60,251 bases of DNA, from positions 1 to 60,251 of the forward strand of contig JAAEXZ010000004.1 of assembly GCA_017879645.1 (NCBI GenBank). The letters run 5' to 3'. A program made the position numbers and the translations under genes. Source of the stretch: Nitrosomonas sp. GTDB lineage: Bacteria > Pseudomonadota > Gammaproteobacteria > Burkholderiales > Nitrosomonadaceae. The notes under the pieces are model-generated. The model saw only the letters and a program-made list of their open reading frames with translations, was not told the DNA's origin and did not search any database. Below are positions 18,799-27,248 of the stretch, one piece after another (the stretch's first letter is position 1; each line of letters begins with the position of its first letter).

Positions 18799-19446
18799 TT
18801 ATTTGTTTTCCATCGTACTGATGAAGGCATTGGCTTCGTTGATGGATTTTTCCATGGAGGCCACCAGGGCAGACACATCGGACTGGATGTTGCCCAGCTC
18901 TCCCTTCAGCGAGGCAATGGCTCGTGCGTTGAGGTTGTGCTTGAGGTACATGACCTGATCGTGGAATACGGTCAGGACCGGCTGGATCTTGGCTTCCGCC
19001 TGCTTCATCGAGGCAATCAACTGGCGGTAATGCACTTGTGTGGCATCCAGTTTTTTCTGACTGTTCTGTTTCATCGACGGATTGCTGTATTGCGTGATTT
19101 CCTGTTTCCACTCGTTAAATAGCGCTTCGGATACGCTTTCGATGTCGGCGATACGGCTTTTGACTTCCTCTGACTTGCTCAGGCTAGCTTCATAGGTATC
19201 GTTTAGGCGCTTGTAGGTGGCTTCCAGATCGCCACCGTCGAAACGCGTGGCAGCGGTGAATTGCTCCAGTGCCGATTTGAACTGTTCCTTGGTTTCCTGT
19301 TGCGTATCGCGTGCTTTCTCCACGCGGTAGACCATGACGTCACGCTTGGGAATGCCCACTTTTTCCAGTCCCTCGAGATACATCGTGGAACAGGCGCCGA
19401 GAAGCAGGATCAATGAAAGCATGATGAAACGATAGGCAGTATTCAT
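18799..19446 (-). CDS. DUF2959 lipoprotein
   Basis: The 215-residue protein has a lipoprotein signal (LLLGAC, Cys19) followed by a wholly helical, charged region with 'KVGIPKRDVMVYRVEKARD', 'KEQFKSALEQF' and 'YLKHNLNARAIASLKGEL'. These blocks I recognise as the DUF2959 family. The heptad-like pattern suggests coiled coil. The family is widespread in proteobacteria and has no known function. It lies 72 bp downstream of the lipid-cluster gene at 19519 on the same strand and may be the last gene of that unit. Confidence 0.8.
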   Translation of the reverse strand: MNTAYRFIMLSLILLLGACSTMYLEGLEKVGIPKRDVMVYRVEKARDTQQETKEQFKSALEQFTAATRFDGGDLEATYKRLNDTYEASLSKSEEVKSRIADIESVSEALFNEWKQEITQYSNPSMKQNSQKKLDATQVHYRQLIASMKQAEAKIQPVLTVFHDQVMYLKHNLNARAIASLKGELGNIQSDVSALVASMEKSINEANAFISTMENK

Positions 19447-19518
19447 GGTTGTCTCCCGTTAAAAAACCTTTTCTGAAATTTAAGAATGCTTGGATGGCTG
19501 AGGCCAGTCGATGCCAGC

Positions 19519-20499
19519 TCAGCGTATTGCACCGCGGCGAAATAATTGCCAAATGATCTTGTAACCCCATAAAAAAGGATGTTGGCGCAATTCCGGTGTG
19601 ACTTCGATGTGAATACCGGTGTGGCGCTCGATCTTCCAGGCTGCGTAATCGACGCTGTTCGCGAATGTGAAGGTGGCCTTGAACAGGCGTAGCATCGATA
19701 GGGCACGACCTTGCCAGCGGCGCATGCGCCAATGCCACAATGCCTGCTGCTGTACTTCCGGGTGGGTCAAACATTGATATTTGCCATTTTCCAGTTTTTC
19801 CAGGCTACCTTGCAGCATCGGTGCGGCGACCTCAGTCAGGCGGATCAGCGCATCGAGATTGACCTGGGCCAGATGGACCGCACGCGTTTCCCGTTCGGCA
19901 CGCAGCTCGGAAGCATAGGTCAACGTCAAGCAGCGGGTCCAGATGTCTTCCACGGTGTACACGCCGGCCTCCAGAGCTGCCGAACCTCTTTTCAGGAAAG
20001 TGACGACAGCATGCCCCAGTGCGGTATGGATGCGTTCGCGAATCAGGTCGTTGCGGGCATACAAAAGTCGAGATGGCTGGGCAAAACGTGCCCAGATGTA
20101 GGAATGGAACCAGTATTGCGCACCACGGGCAAAGTCACCGGTGGAAATGACAGCGTATTTTGCCCGCAGTGTCCTGTTTTCGTGAGGTACCTCCAGATAA
20201 AATACATTGGGGGCTAGCCACTGATTCATGAAAGCCAGATGGCGTTGCGGATAGGCCCGGAAATAGCTGTCGACGATGACGTACAGATCGACGATGCCTT
20301 CATCCAGGCTGCTTGCGGAATGCAGGCAGGATCCATACAGCATGACGGCATCGAGCGATTCACCAAAGCGCATGATCAGCGCATCCACCAAGGGAACGAA
20401 GTCGGGGGATACCGGTTTGCTGCATTCCCAGGCGACTTCGTTGGTCAGGCGGATCGGCAGTGTTTCGCCGGATGTGGGAGAGATAATGGGGTCTGTCAT
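19519..20499 (-). CDS. Tam41-like nucleotidyltransferase, possible CDP-lipid synthase
   Basis: The 326-residue protein has a nucleotidyltransferase-fold signature YGS at 55-57 and 'VDLYVIVD' with Asp71 and Asp77. The spacing and the D-L-x-x-x-V-D pattern look like mitochondrial Tam41 (MMP37) phosphatidate cytidylyltransferases rather than classic D-x-D enzymes. Tam41 makes CDP-diacylglycerol from CTP and phosphatidate at a membrane surface. I see no clear membrane helix. Neighbours are a lipid kinase, which would make the lipid phosphate, and a CDP-alcohol phosphotransferase, which would use the CDP-lipid. This supports the role by context. The Tam41 link is from motif reading only; the lipid substrate is unknown. 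Confidence 0.6.
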   Translation of the reverse strand: MTDPIISPTSGETLPIRLTNEVAWECSKPVSPDFVPLVDALIMRFGESLDAVMLYGSCLHSASSLDEGIVDLYVIVDSYFRAYPQRHLAFMNQWLAPNVFYLEVPHENRTLRAKYAVISTGDFARGAQYWFHSYIWARFAQPSRLLYARNDLIRERIHTALGHAVVTFLKRGSAALEAGVYTVEDIWTRCLTLTYASELRAERETRAVHLAQVNLDALIRLTEVAAPMLQGSLEKLENGKYQCLTHPEVQQQALWHWRMRRWQGRALSMLRLFKATFTFANSVDYAAWKIERHTGIHIEVTPELRQHPFLWGYKIIWQLFRRGAIR

Positions 20500-20512
20500 G
20501 ATAATTCGTGTC

Positions 20513-21580
20513 CTATAGCACTAAAAAAGTTACAAGATCAGTCGCACTGACTTGCAACGGAATATTCGGGCCGAGTGAGCGGTATAGTTCGCCATCGACT
20601 ATGTATTCATCGTCCAGATGCAGGGTAAGGGATTGGATGTTGTGACTGTGATAGCCATCCTGTTCCAATAATGCCTGGCCATTTCCTGTGAGTAGCGGCC
20701 ACAGTGATCGCCACAGATGTCGGGGATGCTGATCGACCCAAGTCACATGCAGGGGAGCCGGTTCCTGTCCCCAGTAGGGGCGCATGTTCAGCAGCAGACA
20801 ATCCAGTGCACTGATCAATGCGAACAGGTAAGTTCCCTGATTGACGTGACCATTGCCCTGTGTCATGGTCAGGGTAACGGGCGCCCATTCATCGTGTTGA
20901 CGCCCCGTTATCATACCGCTAATCATGCCCACGAGCGACCGCAACATGATCAGAAAGGTGAAGATGCCACCGGTAATCCCCAGTTGTTTGACCGAACTGC
21001 GGGAGAATTTTACCCCACGTGCCACCAGGCCAACCGCAAAAAACATGCCATAGAGCGTATCCATGCCCGGCTGTTCGATCCGGAGTACCGGACGCTGCCG
21101 CAATTGCAATGCTTCAGGCTTGACCAGCACCGATCGCAACCGGCGCAGGATGTGTTCCGGCTTGCCGCGCATGCCGAGATCCAATGGCGTCATGTTGGTG
21201 GTGCCGCCCGGTACGATCATCAGTACCGGCCAGTTGCTCACAGGCAGGATCCGGAACAGATGTCCGAGTACGGCATGGGTAGTACCGTCGCCAGCGACGA
21301 TGACCAGCAAATCGGTATCAGCCTGCAATAAGCATTCCATCGCTGACTGGAAGGTATCCATATCACTGGCTTCGCAGACCAGCATATCCGGCATGCTGGT
21401 CAGAACCTGCCGGATCGCAGCACTGCGTTTGCGAACCTGGCCGCTGTTCGGATTTAGCAGGCAGCCGACCTTGGCTGACCCGGTTCGGAGGCGATCGATC
21501 CGTGTGGGTGATGTCATGGGATGCGGAAGATGATCAGGGGTTATGCGAGCGATAGGAGGTATCGAGTTGGATGGGGGCAC
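20513..21580 (-). CDS. diacylglycerol kinase/LCB5-family lipid kinase
   Basis: The protein (355 residues from the far start) has a DAGK catalytic domain: 'LLNPNSG' (strand 1), 'VAGDGTTH' (the GGDGT loop, with Ala for the first Gly) and 'VPGGTTNMTPLDLG'. A C-terminal beta-sandwich ends in 'YIVDGELYR', which resembles the D-G-E lipid-pocket strand. The family phosphorylates diacylglycerol, sphingoid bases or ceramide with ATP. A start at ATG 21517 (MTSPTRI) would remove the 47-bp overlap with the gene upstream and may be the true one; neither start has a good ribosome-binding site. It lies 13 bp from the Tam41-like gene. Confidence 0.8.
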   Translation of the reverse strand: MPPSNSIPPIARITPDHLPHPMTSPTRIDRLRTGSAKVGCLLNPNSGQVRKRSAAIRQVLTSMPDMLVCEASDMDTFQSAMECLLQADTDLLVIVAGDGTTHAVLGHLFRILPVSNWPVLMIVPGGTTNMTPLDLGMRGKPEHILRRLRSVLVKPEALQLRQRPVLRIEQPGMDTLYGMFFAVGLVARGVKFSRSSVKQLGITGGIFTFLIMLRSLVGMISGMITGRQHDEWAPVTLTMTQGNGHVNQGTYLFALISALDCLLLNMRPYWGQEPAPLHVTWVDQHPRHLWRSLWPLLTGNGQALLEQDGYHSHNIQSLTLHLDDEYIVDGELYRSLGPNIPLQVSATDLVTFLVL

Positions 21581-22778
21581 GGGTAAAGATGCGCACCGCC
21601 AGAATGTCGCGATCGCGCGCCGGATCGATGTCCTGCAACCAGGACGTCAGCGTGCCACCGCTCTGCTTGATGCGCCAGGCCAGTAACAGGCGCCAGCAGA
21701 GAAATCCGGTGGAAAACAGATGCCATACCACCACCAGGATGAGTGCAAATGCAGGCTGATCGGTTAGCCAGCCATAAGTCAGTATCAGCAGATTGGGGTT
21801 ACGCCGTGCCGTGATGAGACGATTGAATGAATCCATTTTGTGCCAGATGAACAGATCGAAGGTGGCCAGCCAGTAATTGAAGGCGCCTTCGCACAATCGG
21901 CCGCCGACGTACCCGATGAACATCAGCGTCATCAGGAATCCCAGCGCAAAGATGGGCGTTGCCGTGCTCGCCAGTCCCACGCCCCAGGCAATATACCAGA
22001 GCGGCGGATGCACGATGTCCAGACCATGATCCATGACATCGCCGAAACGGCTGGATGTGACCGTGACGCGAGCCAGCTTGCCATCCACGGTATCCAGGAA
22101 AGTCATGAACCAGCCCATCAGCAGACCCATGCCAAAAAAGCCATACCAGAATGCCGCACCGGCCAATACGGCAAGGACAATGCTCAGATAGGTGACGTGA
22201 TTCGGTTGCCAGCCGTAGCGCACGCACCAGTGCGTGACCCGGTAAGCCGGCCAAGGCCAGACCCATTTGGTCACCAGATCGGTGACGCCTTTATAAGAGC
22301 CAGAAAACAGTTCCTGCTCCAGCAAGGTGCGGTTGGCTGCCGTGACCGGTAGGATATAGGGTGGATCTTTCTTTTTCAGGTTATGCTGGTAATCGATGCT
22401 GAGGTCGCTCAAAGCAATGCGAGGAATGGTCAGCAGGGCAAACTTGTAGTTCTGGTCCGGATTGTTGTCCAGGCTGCGTAGTACCTGCGTGGCCAGACTG
22501 CCATCGGTGCGGATGGCGGCAGGGAAACCCTCCTGGCTGTACAGTGCTACTTTTCTGTCGAAACCCAGCATGGCGGCCAGTACGCGCGCATCGAACAGCA
22601 TGTTGGCATTGAGGAATAACACCGTGGCATCGACCGGGATGCTTTCCACGTCATCACTCAGTTTGATGCCGGTGTGGGTGGCCAGCATGCGCAGCAGGCG
22701 TTCGCGACCGGTCAATCCCCAGATCGTGATGGTACTGTCACCAAAAATATGAATATAGGTAGAAGTCGGCATGGGCAA
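21534..22778 (-). CDS. CDP-alcohol phosphotransferase with N-terminal extension
   Basis: The 414-residue protein carries the complete family signature D-x2-DG-x2-AR-x8-G-x3-D-x3-D at Asp229 to Asp254, in a region of about six membrane helices (190-395). The 160-residue soluble N terminus ('TVLFLNANMLFDARVLAAM', 'VALYSQEGFPAA') resembles part of a sugar-nucleotidyltransferase fold, as in fused nucleotidyl/CDP-alcohol phosphotransferases, but its nucleotide-binding motif is not evident. The reaction moves a phospho-alcohol between CDP and an acceptor alcohol. The head group or lipid cannot be told from sequence. It lies between the lipid kinase and lptG-like genes. Confidence 0.8.
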   Translation of the reverse strand: MPMPTSTYIHIFGDSTITIWGLTGRERLLRMLATHTGIKLSDDVESIPVDATVLFLNANMLFDARVLAAMLGFDRKVALYSQEGFPAAIRTDGSLATQVLRSLDNNPDQNYKFALLTIPRIALSDLSIDYQHNLKKKDPPYILPVTAANRTLLEQELFSGSYKGVTDLVTKWVWPWPAYRVTHWCVRYGWQPNHVTYLSIVLAVLAGAAFWYGFFGMGLLMGWFMTFLDTVDGKLARVTVTSSRFGDVMDHGLDIVHPPLWYIAWGVGLASTATPIFALGFLMTLMFIGYVGGRLCEGAFNYWLATFDLFIWHKMDSFNRLITARRNPNLLILTYGWLTDQPAFALILVVVWHLFSTGFLCWRLLLAWRIKQSGGTLTSWLQDIDPARDRDILAVRIFTRAPIQLDTSYRSHNP

Positions 22779-22888
22779 AAAATTGGGTTGTGTCAGCGTA
22801 AATCAACTCGTGCGATCAGGACATGCACGCATTTTTGTTGCGTGCTTCGCGATTGTAGTGTTTTTAGGACTCCATGGACAGATGATGA

Positions 22889-23950
22889 CTAAAAAGTCCG
22901 GCCCAGCCACAGATTTGCCAGCAGGATCATGGTTAAACCGGGGGCCAGGGCGACGAGTGCCGGGTTGAGGTGAAGAATCAGGCCAGCATTGGCAATGATC
23001 TGATCCAGTAAATACACCGCCATGCCGATCAATGTGGCCAGAATCAGCTTGTTGCTCAGACCGGAGCGGATCGAGCCAAACACGAACGGAATGGATAGCA
23101 GCAGCATGGCGATCGTCATCAGCGCACTGCCCACCTTGCGCCATAATGCCAGTGCATAGGAATCCGCATCCTGGCCTGTGCTGCGCAGAAATTCGACATG
23201 CCGTGCCAACTCGAGAGGGGAAAGGCTTTCCGGTGGTTTGGTCAGGGTCAGAATATCTTCCGGATTCAGGAACGACCGCCATTCATGCGTTTCATGACGA
23301 GACAAGGTAATCCGGTCATCTTCGAATGTGCGGATGATCACCTGACTGAGTTTCCAGTGGTCGTCACTGATGATATCTGCGGATTGCGCCAGAATATGCG
23401 ATTGCAGGAAACCTTCCAGATCGAGTTTCAGGATCTCGATATCGATGGCGTGCTTGCTGTGCAACATGCGCCCGATGCGTAAAATGTTATGTTCGTTGCG
23501 TGTCCAGATTCCCAGGTTACGGCCTAGCTCCGCACTTAATTCCAGAGCGATGGCGCGATTGGTGATAGCCCGCTGCTGGAGTTGGGGAGCCACAAATTGC
23601 TCGAGCAGGGCGATGCCCAGTAACATCATGATGCCGATGCCCAAAGGTGCCCAACTGATGCGCAGAGGGGAAAGACCGGCGACACGCATGGCGACGAGTT
23701 CCGAGTGAACTGCCAGCTTGCCCAGGGCAAATACGGTACCCAGCAAAGCTACAAAAGGCGCGATCTGGATGAGCCGGCGTGGCATCAGCATTGCTGTATA
23801 CAGAAAAGCATCGATAGCGCGATACGTTCCTTTGCCGACATCTTCCAGTTGATCCAGCAGGTCAAAAAAGCTGAACAGCGGCAGCAGGATGGCTGTGGCA
23901 ATCAGAAAGCCGATAATGACCTGATAGGCAATGTAGCGATAAATAATCAT
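22889..23950 (-). CDS. lptG: LptG-like permease (YjgP/YjgQ family)
   Basis: The 353-residue protein has the LptF/LptG layout: helices near residues 15-35, 60-85 and 100-120, a periplasmic beta-jellyroll (about 130-260), and three more helices (about 280-353). LptFG with LptB2 extracts LPS from the inner membrane. I take ATG 23950 (MIIYRYIAYQV) as start because it overlaps the lptF stop as ATGA and gives the normal family N terminus; the longer frame adds 26 unrelated residues. It sits inside a lipid-synthesis cluster, not beside pepA, so it could be a paralogue for another lipid. Confidence 0.85.
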   Translation of the reverse strand: MIIYRYIAYQVIIGFLIATAILLPLFSFFDLLDQLEDVGKGTYRAIDAFLYTAMLMPRRLIQIAPFVALLGTVFALGKLAVHSELVAMRVAGLSPLRISWAPLGIGIMMLLGIALLEQFVAPQLQQRAITNRAIALELSAELGRNLGIWTRNEHNILRIGRMLHSKHAIDIEILKLDLEGFLQSHILAQSADIISDDHWKLSQVIIRTFEDDRITLSRHETHEWRSFLNPEDILTLTKPPESLSPLELARHVEFLRSTGQDADSYALALWRKVGSALMTIAMLLLSIPFVFGSIRSGLSNKLILATLIGMAVYLLDQIIANAGLILHLNPALVALAPGLTMILLANLWLGRTF

Positions 23951-25026
23951 GTCGCGCGGGGAGCTCGCTTGTAGCGGGTGAGTCCGGCATAGGTTATCAA
24001 TGCCAGGATCATCAGCAGTTCCAGCCACCAGACACCAGGTATTCTGCCGATCGCACCCTGTTCGACCCAGGTTTTGGCCAGTCCGGCCAAATTATAGTAG
24101 GCGGCAAAGACCAGTGCGGCGAAGACATAAGTTCTGTCGGTTCTGTCCTGGCGCGGGGCAATGCGGATGAATGTGACGGCGATCAAAGCCAGCAGAATGG
24201 TTGCCAGAGGACGGGAAAGACGCCACTGTAGTTCCGCAATATCGCGTGGCTGGTCGGATTGCCACAATGTTCGCGTCGCCGCGGCTTTGCGGCGGTAATT
24301 CGTTACATAATCGTTATCGATGAAATAGATCATGCTTTTGAACTGAATAATATCGTCGACATCGGCTGCGCTGGCCAATTGATACGCTATGCCATCCGAA
24401 AGCTGGATATGGGGGCGTGGTTCGGCGAGGGTCGGCTGGATCTGGTGCGCTTCCTTGGCGATGACGATTTCGCTGCCATCAGGCTTTCTGATGTAATGGA
24501 AAATATGCTGCATTTCCTTGTTCAGATCATTCTTGCTGCGCACGTAAACGACTCTGCCGCTGCGTTCGCTGCCGTAAAAGCGACCTGCCTGAAACCGGTT
24601 GGTGTTCAGCTCCGCTTCTGCCTGTGCATCCAGAACATAGCTTTCTGCATAAGCCCAGGGACGGACATACGAGGACAGCATGCCACTGACGATGCCGATC
24701 GGGATCGCGACCGTCAGTACCGCAAGAACTACGCGGGTTCCGCTAATGCCGAGCGAACGGATGACATTCAGTTCCTGATCCCTGTTGAGTCTGCCCAGAC
24801 CCATGATGATGGAAATGTAGAGTGCAATGGGAATAAGCACTTCCAGCGCGATCAGGGATTTCAGAAAAACCAGTTTCAGTAGCGCTGCCAGACCGAGTGT
24901 TTCGGTAACGGCACCCGCCAGCAACCTGGCGCTGACGAAGCTGGCATACAGACCAACCAGAATCAGGATGACCACCGTAAAAGGCAGCATGATTTCGCGG
25001 GCGATATAGCGCTCTATCAGTCTCAT
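23947..25026 (-). CDS. lptF: LptF-like permease (YjgP/YjgQ family)
   Basis: The 359-residue partner of the LptG-like protein begins MRLIERYIAREI, typical for LptF. It has three helices, a periplasmic domain (about 130-265, with 'SERSGRVVYVRSKND' and 'VIAKEAHQIQP' strands) and three C-terminal helices. It precedes lptG with stop and start overlapping, as in normal lptFG pairs. The ATPase LptB and LptC are not in the window. Whether this is the only LptFG pair of the genome, handling LPS, or a second one for the lipid made by neighbouring genes is open. Confidence 0.85.
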   Translation of the reverse strand: MRLIERYIAREIMLPFTVVILILVGLYASFVSARLLAGAVTETLGLAALLKLVFLKSLIALEVLIPIALYISIIMGLGRLNRDQELNVIRSLGISGTRVVLAVLTVAIPIGIVSGMLSSYVRPWAYAESYVLDAQAEAELNTNRFQAGRFYGSERSGRVVYVRSKNDLNKEMQHIFHYIRKPDGSEIVIAKEAHQIQPTLAEPRPHIQLSDGIAYQLASAADVDDIIQFKSMIYFIDNDYVTNYRRKAAATRTLWQSDQPRDIAELQWRLSRPLATILLALIAVTFIRIAPRQDRTDRTYVFAALVFAAYYNLAGLAKTWVEQGAIGRIPGVWWLELLMILALITYAGLTRYKRAPRAT

Positions 25027-25091
25027 GGATTTATGGGATCAACCGGTATGAATATGTTCAAGAATAGCATCGATGGTGAACTGCGAGGATA

Positions 25092-25937
25092 TTACCCGGT
25101 GAGGGAAGTGTCATGTGCGGCGGGATGATGTTGATCGCCGAGAATGGATTCGGCCAATTGCAGGTCTTCCGCTTTGTCAACATCCACTCCGGCACGAGGA
25201 TCGTCGAGAACGACGATCCGTATCAGGATCCCAGCTTTTTTTGAAATGGCACCCAGTCCCTGCTGTACCGTCAGCGATCCGAACAGATACGACAATACGG
25301 TGCCGAATCCGAGTACCCGTGCGATCAGTCTCCAGGGACGCTTGCGCAGTTCCTCCGCTTGCCGCCAGAATCCGACTAGAGAGCGTCCCTGCGGTTTGAA
25401 CATGAACAAGTTACAGCCACAGAAACCACCTTCACGCAGGCGGATGACCGTGCGTTTGGAGCCCGGAAATGCTGCGGCAATGTCCTGCTCCCTGACGGTT
25501 GCCACGACGGCATCGCCATCTTGTGCCATGGCGGCGCCTAAAAAGTTGCGTACGATGTCCGGTGTCAACAGGGCATGATCGGCTGTGGTCAGCAGCACCG
25601 GAACATCGGTGGGTATCTGCTGCAAACCACTTTCCGCGCTGCGACTCGGCGAATCCAGATTGGGTATCCAGATGACCTGCCTGGCAGCGATGCGCTGTTT
25701 GAGTTCGGGGCAGTGCATGTGCAGTGATTCCGGTGGGCCGCACAAGACGATGGTGTCGATCATTTCACAAGCGGCCAGTGCATCCAGAACGCGAATAACC
25801 ATCGGTGTGCCGGCAATCGGCGCAAATGCCTTGCAGGCTGCACCGGTATGCAATGTGATCGGGTCTTTTCCGGTCCGGTCGGCAGCCAGCACGATGGCGG
25901 CAAAACGTGGAAGGGCAGATTGCGGAACTTGACTCAC
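25092..25937 (-). CDS. MobA-like NTP transferase
   Basis: The 281-residue protein has a GT-A-type nucleotidyltransferase fold. It has an N-terminal 'AAIVLAADR' loop (a variant of the LAGGxxxRM signature), 'KAFAPIAGTPMVIRVLDAL' in the sugar-phosphate transferase position, and 'LLTTADHALLTP' with the Mg-binding Asp. It uses a GTG start that overlaps the stop of the GNAT-like gene as GTGA, which indicates tight coupling. A substrate such as a phospho-alcohol activated with CTP is possible. The usual GG of the signature is AA-D here, so activity is not certain. Confidence 0.75.
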   Translation of the reverse strand: MSQVPQSALPRFAAIVLAADRTGKDPITLHTGAACKAFAPIAGTPMVIRVLDALAACEMIDTIVLCGPPESLHMHCPELKQRIAARQVIWIPNLDSPSRSAESGLQQIPTDVPVLLTTADHALLTPDIVRNFLGAAMAQDGDAVVATVREQDIAAAFPGSKRTVIRLREGGFCGCNLFMFKPQGRSLVGFWRQAEELRKRPWRLIARVLGFGTVLSYLFGSLTVQQGLGAISKKAGILIRIVVLDDPRAGVDVDKAEDLQLAESILGDQHHPAAHDTSLTG

Positions 25938-27088
25938 AGTGTTTTTCCAAAGATACGATAACGTTTGTATTGCTCGCAGCCGATGCTATCCAGAATGGCG
26001 CGCATGGACATGTTATCTTCCAGAATCCAGGACAATTCGACTTCCTTAAAGCCTTGCGCCATGCCTGCTTCCCGAGGCGCATCAATGACCAGGCACGCCA
26101 GAACCAGTCCGATAGGGCGATGATGATATTGCTTGCGAACACCCATCAACGGGACGCGACCTGTGCGAATCTGGTGATTCCTGATACTTTGGACAAGTTT
26201 GAGCCAACCCAGTGGAAACAGGCTGCCATCTAGCTCCTTCAGGACTTCATTGAGATTGGGGAGTCCCACCATGAAAGCCGCCGGCTTGCCATCCACTTCC
26301 GCGATCTGGATAAACTCATCGGAAACCAGCAGGCGCAAACTGCTGCCCAGTTCGGCAAATTCTTCCCGGGTAAAGGGGATGAATCCCCAGTTTTCCGACC
26401 AGGCGTCGTTGAAGATATCGCGCAGGATTTCCATTTCTTCGGCAAACCGATCCCGGCGCAGGGTGCGCAGAGTGATTTGCGGAGAAAATCGCTTGATCAG
26501 CATCTGCATGACGGGTGGGATTTCGAAGTCGATTCTGACCTTGTAAGCCAGCAGATCCTTGAGTGGCAGATAACCGTGCTGTTCCAGCAGGCGACCATAA
26601 TAAGGGGCTGAATGAGGCATCATGACTACGGGGGGTGTATCGAATCCTTCTACAAGAATTCCGCATTCCTGATTGATCGAAAGATTGAAGGGACCGCTGA
26701 TTTTGTGGACCTGCCTGGAGCCAAGCCATGCTTCGACATGCAGCATCAAAGCCGAAAAGACGTCATCATCGTCGATACACTCCAGCAGACCAAAATGCCC
26801 GCTGTCGGTGCCGTAACGCTCCTGATGTAAGGAATCGATTTGCGCGCTGATCCGGCCCACCGGCTGATCGTTGCGATAGGCTACCCAGGCTTGCCACTCA
26901 CCATGTTTGAAAAAAGGATTGAAACGGGAAAAGTGGAAACGTCGCTCCAGACGCAAAGGCGGTACCCACATGGGGTCATTGGCATAAATGTGCCATGGCA
27001 CGTCGATGAATTTTCCCATATCGCGGTAGGACATCACCGGACGCACGACAACGCTACCTGAGCCGACCGTATTACTTTGTGTGTTCAT
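25934..27088 (-). CDS. GNAT-superfamily acyltransferase, bacterial ceramide synthase-like
   Basis: The 384-residue two-lobed GNAT-like protein is of the type often mis-annotated 'dATP pyrophosphohydrolase'. Visible blocks are 'FIDVPWHIYANDPMWVPPLRLE', 'FFKHGEWQAWVAYRNDQPVGRISAQID', 'KISGPFNLSINQECGILVEGF', 'YYGRLLEQHGY' and the C-terminal 'EVELSWILEDNMSMRAILDSIGC', where the acyl-CoA-binding fold repeats. The Caulobacter ceramide synthase bCerS belongs to this family as I recall it; that is a family-level link, not proof of substrate. Translational overlap with the NTP transferase ties it to the lipid cluster. Confidence 0.7.
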   Translation of the reverse strand: MNTQSNTVGSGSVVVRPVMSYRDMGKFIDVPWHIYANDPMWVPPLRLERRFHFSRFNPFFKHGEWQAWVAYRNDQPVGRISAQIDSLHQERYGTDSGHFGLLECIDDDDVFSALMLHVEAWLGSRQVHKISGPFNLSINQECGILVEGFDTPPVVMMPHSAPYYGRLLEQHGYLPLKDLLAYKVRIDFEIPPVMQMLIKRFSPQITLRTLRRDRFAEEMEILRDIFNDAWSENWGFIPFTREEFAELGSSLRLLVSDEFIQIAEVDGKPAAFMVGLPNLNEVLKELDGSLFPLGWLKLVQSIRNHQIRTGRVPLMGVRKQYHHRPIGLVLACLVIDAPREAGMAQGFKEVELSWILEDNMSMRAILDSIGCEQYKRYRIFGKTL

Positions 27089-27248
27089 GGCAAATGAATG
27101 GATGGGGGATCATAAGCTGCAAGGTATCGGTGCATCATGAACAGACATGTCATGATTATCGCGACAGGAAATGTGATGAATCATCGCTTTTCGGAAGTGG
27201 CCTATTTCAGTATTGGCTGGTCGGGCATCGACGATTCATCAACACAGT

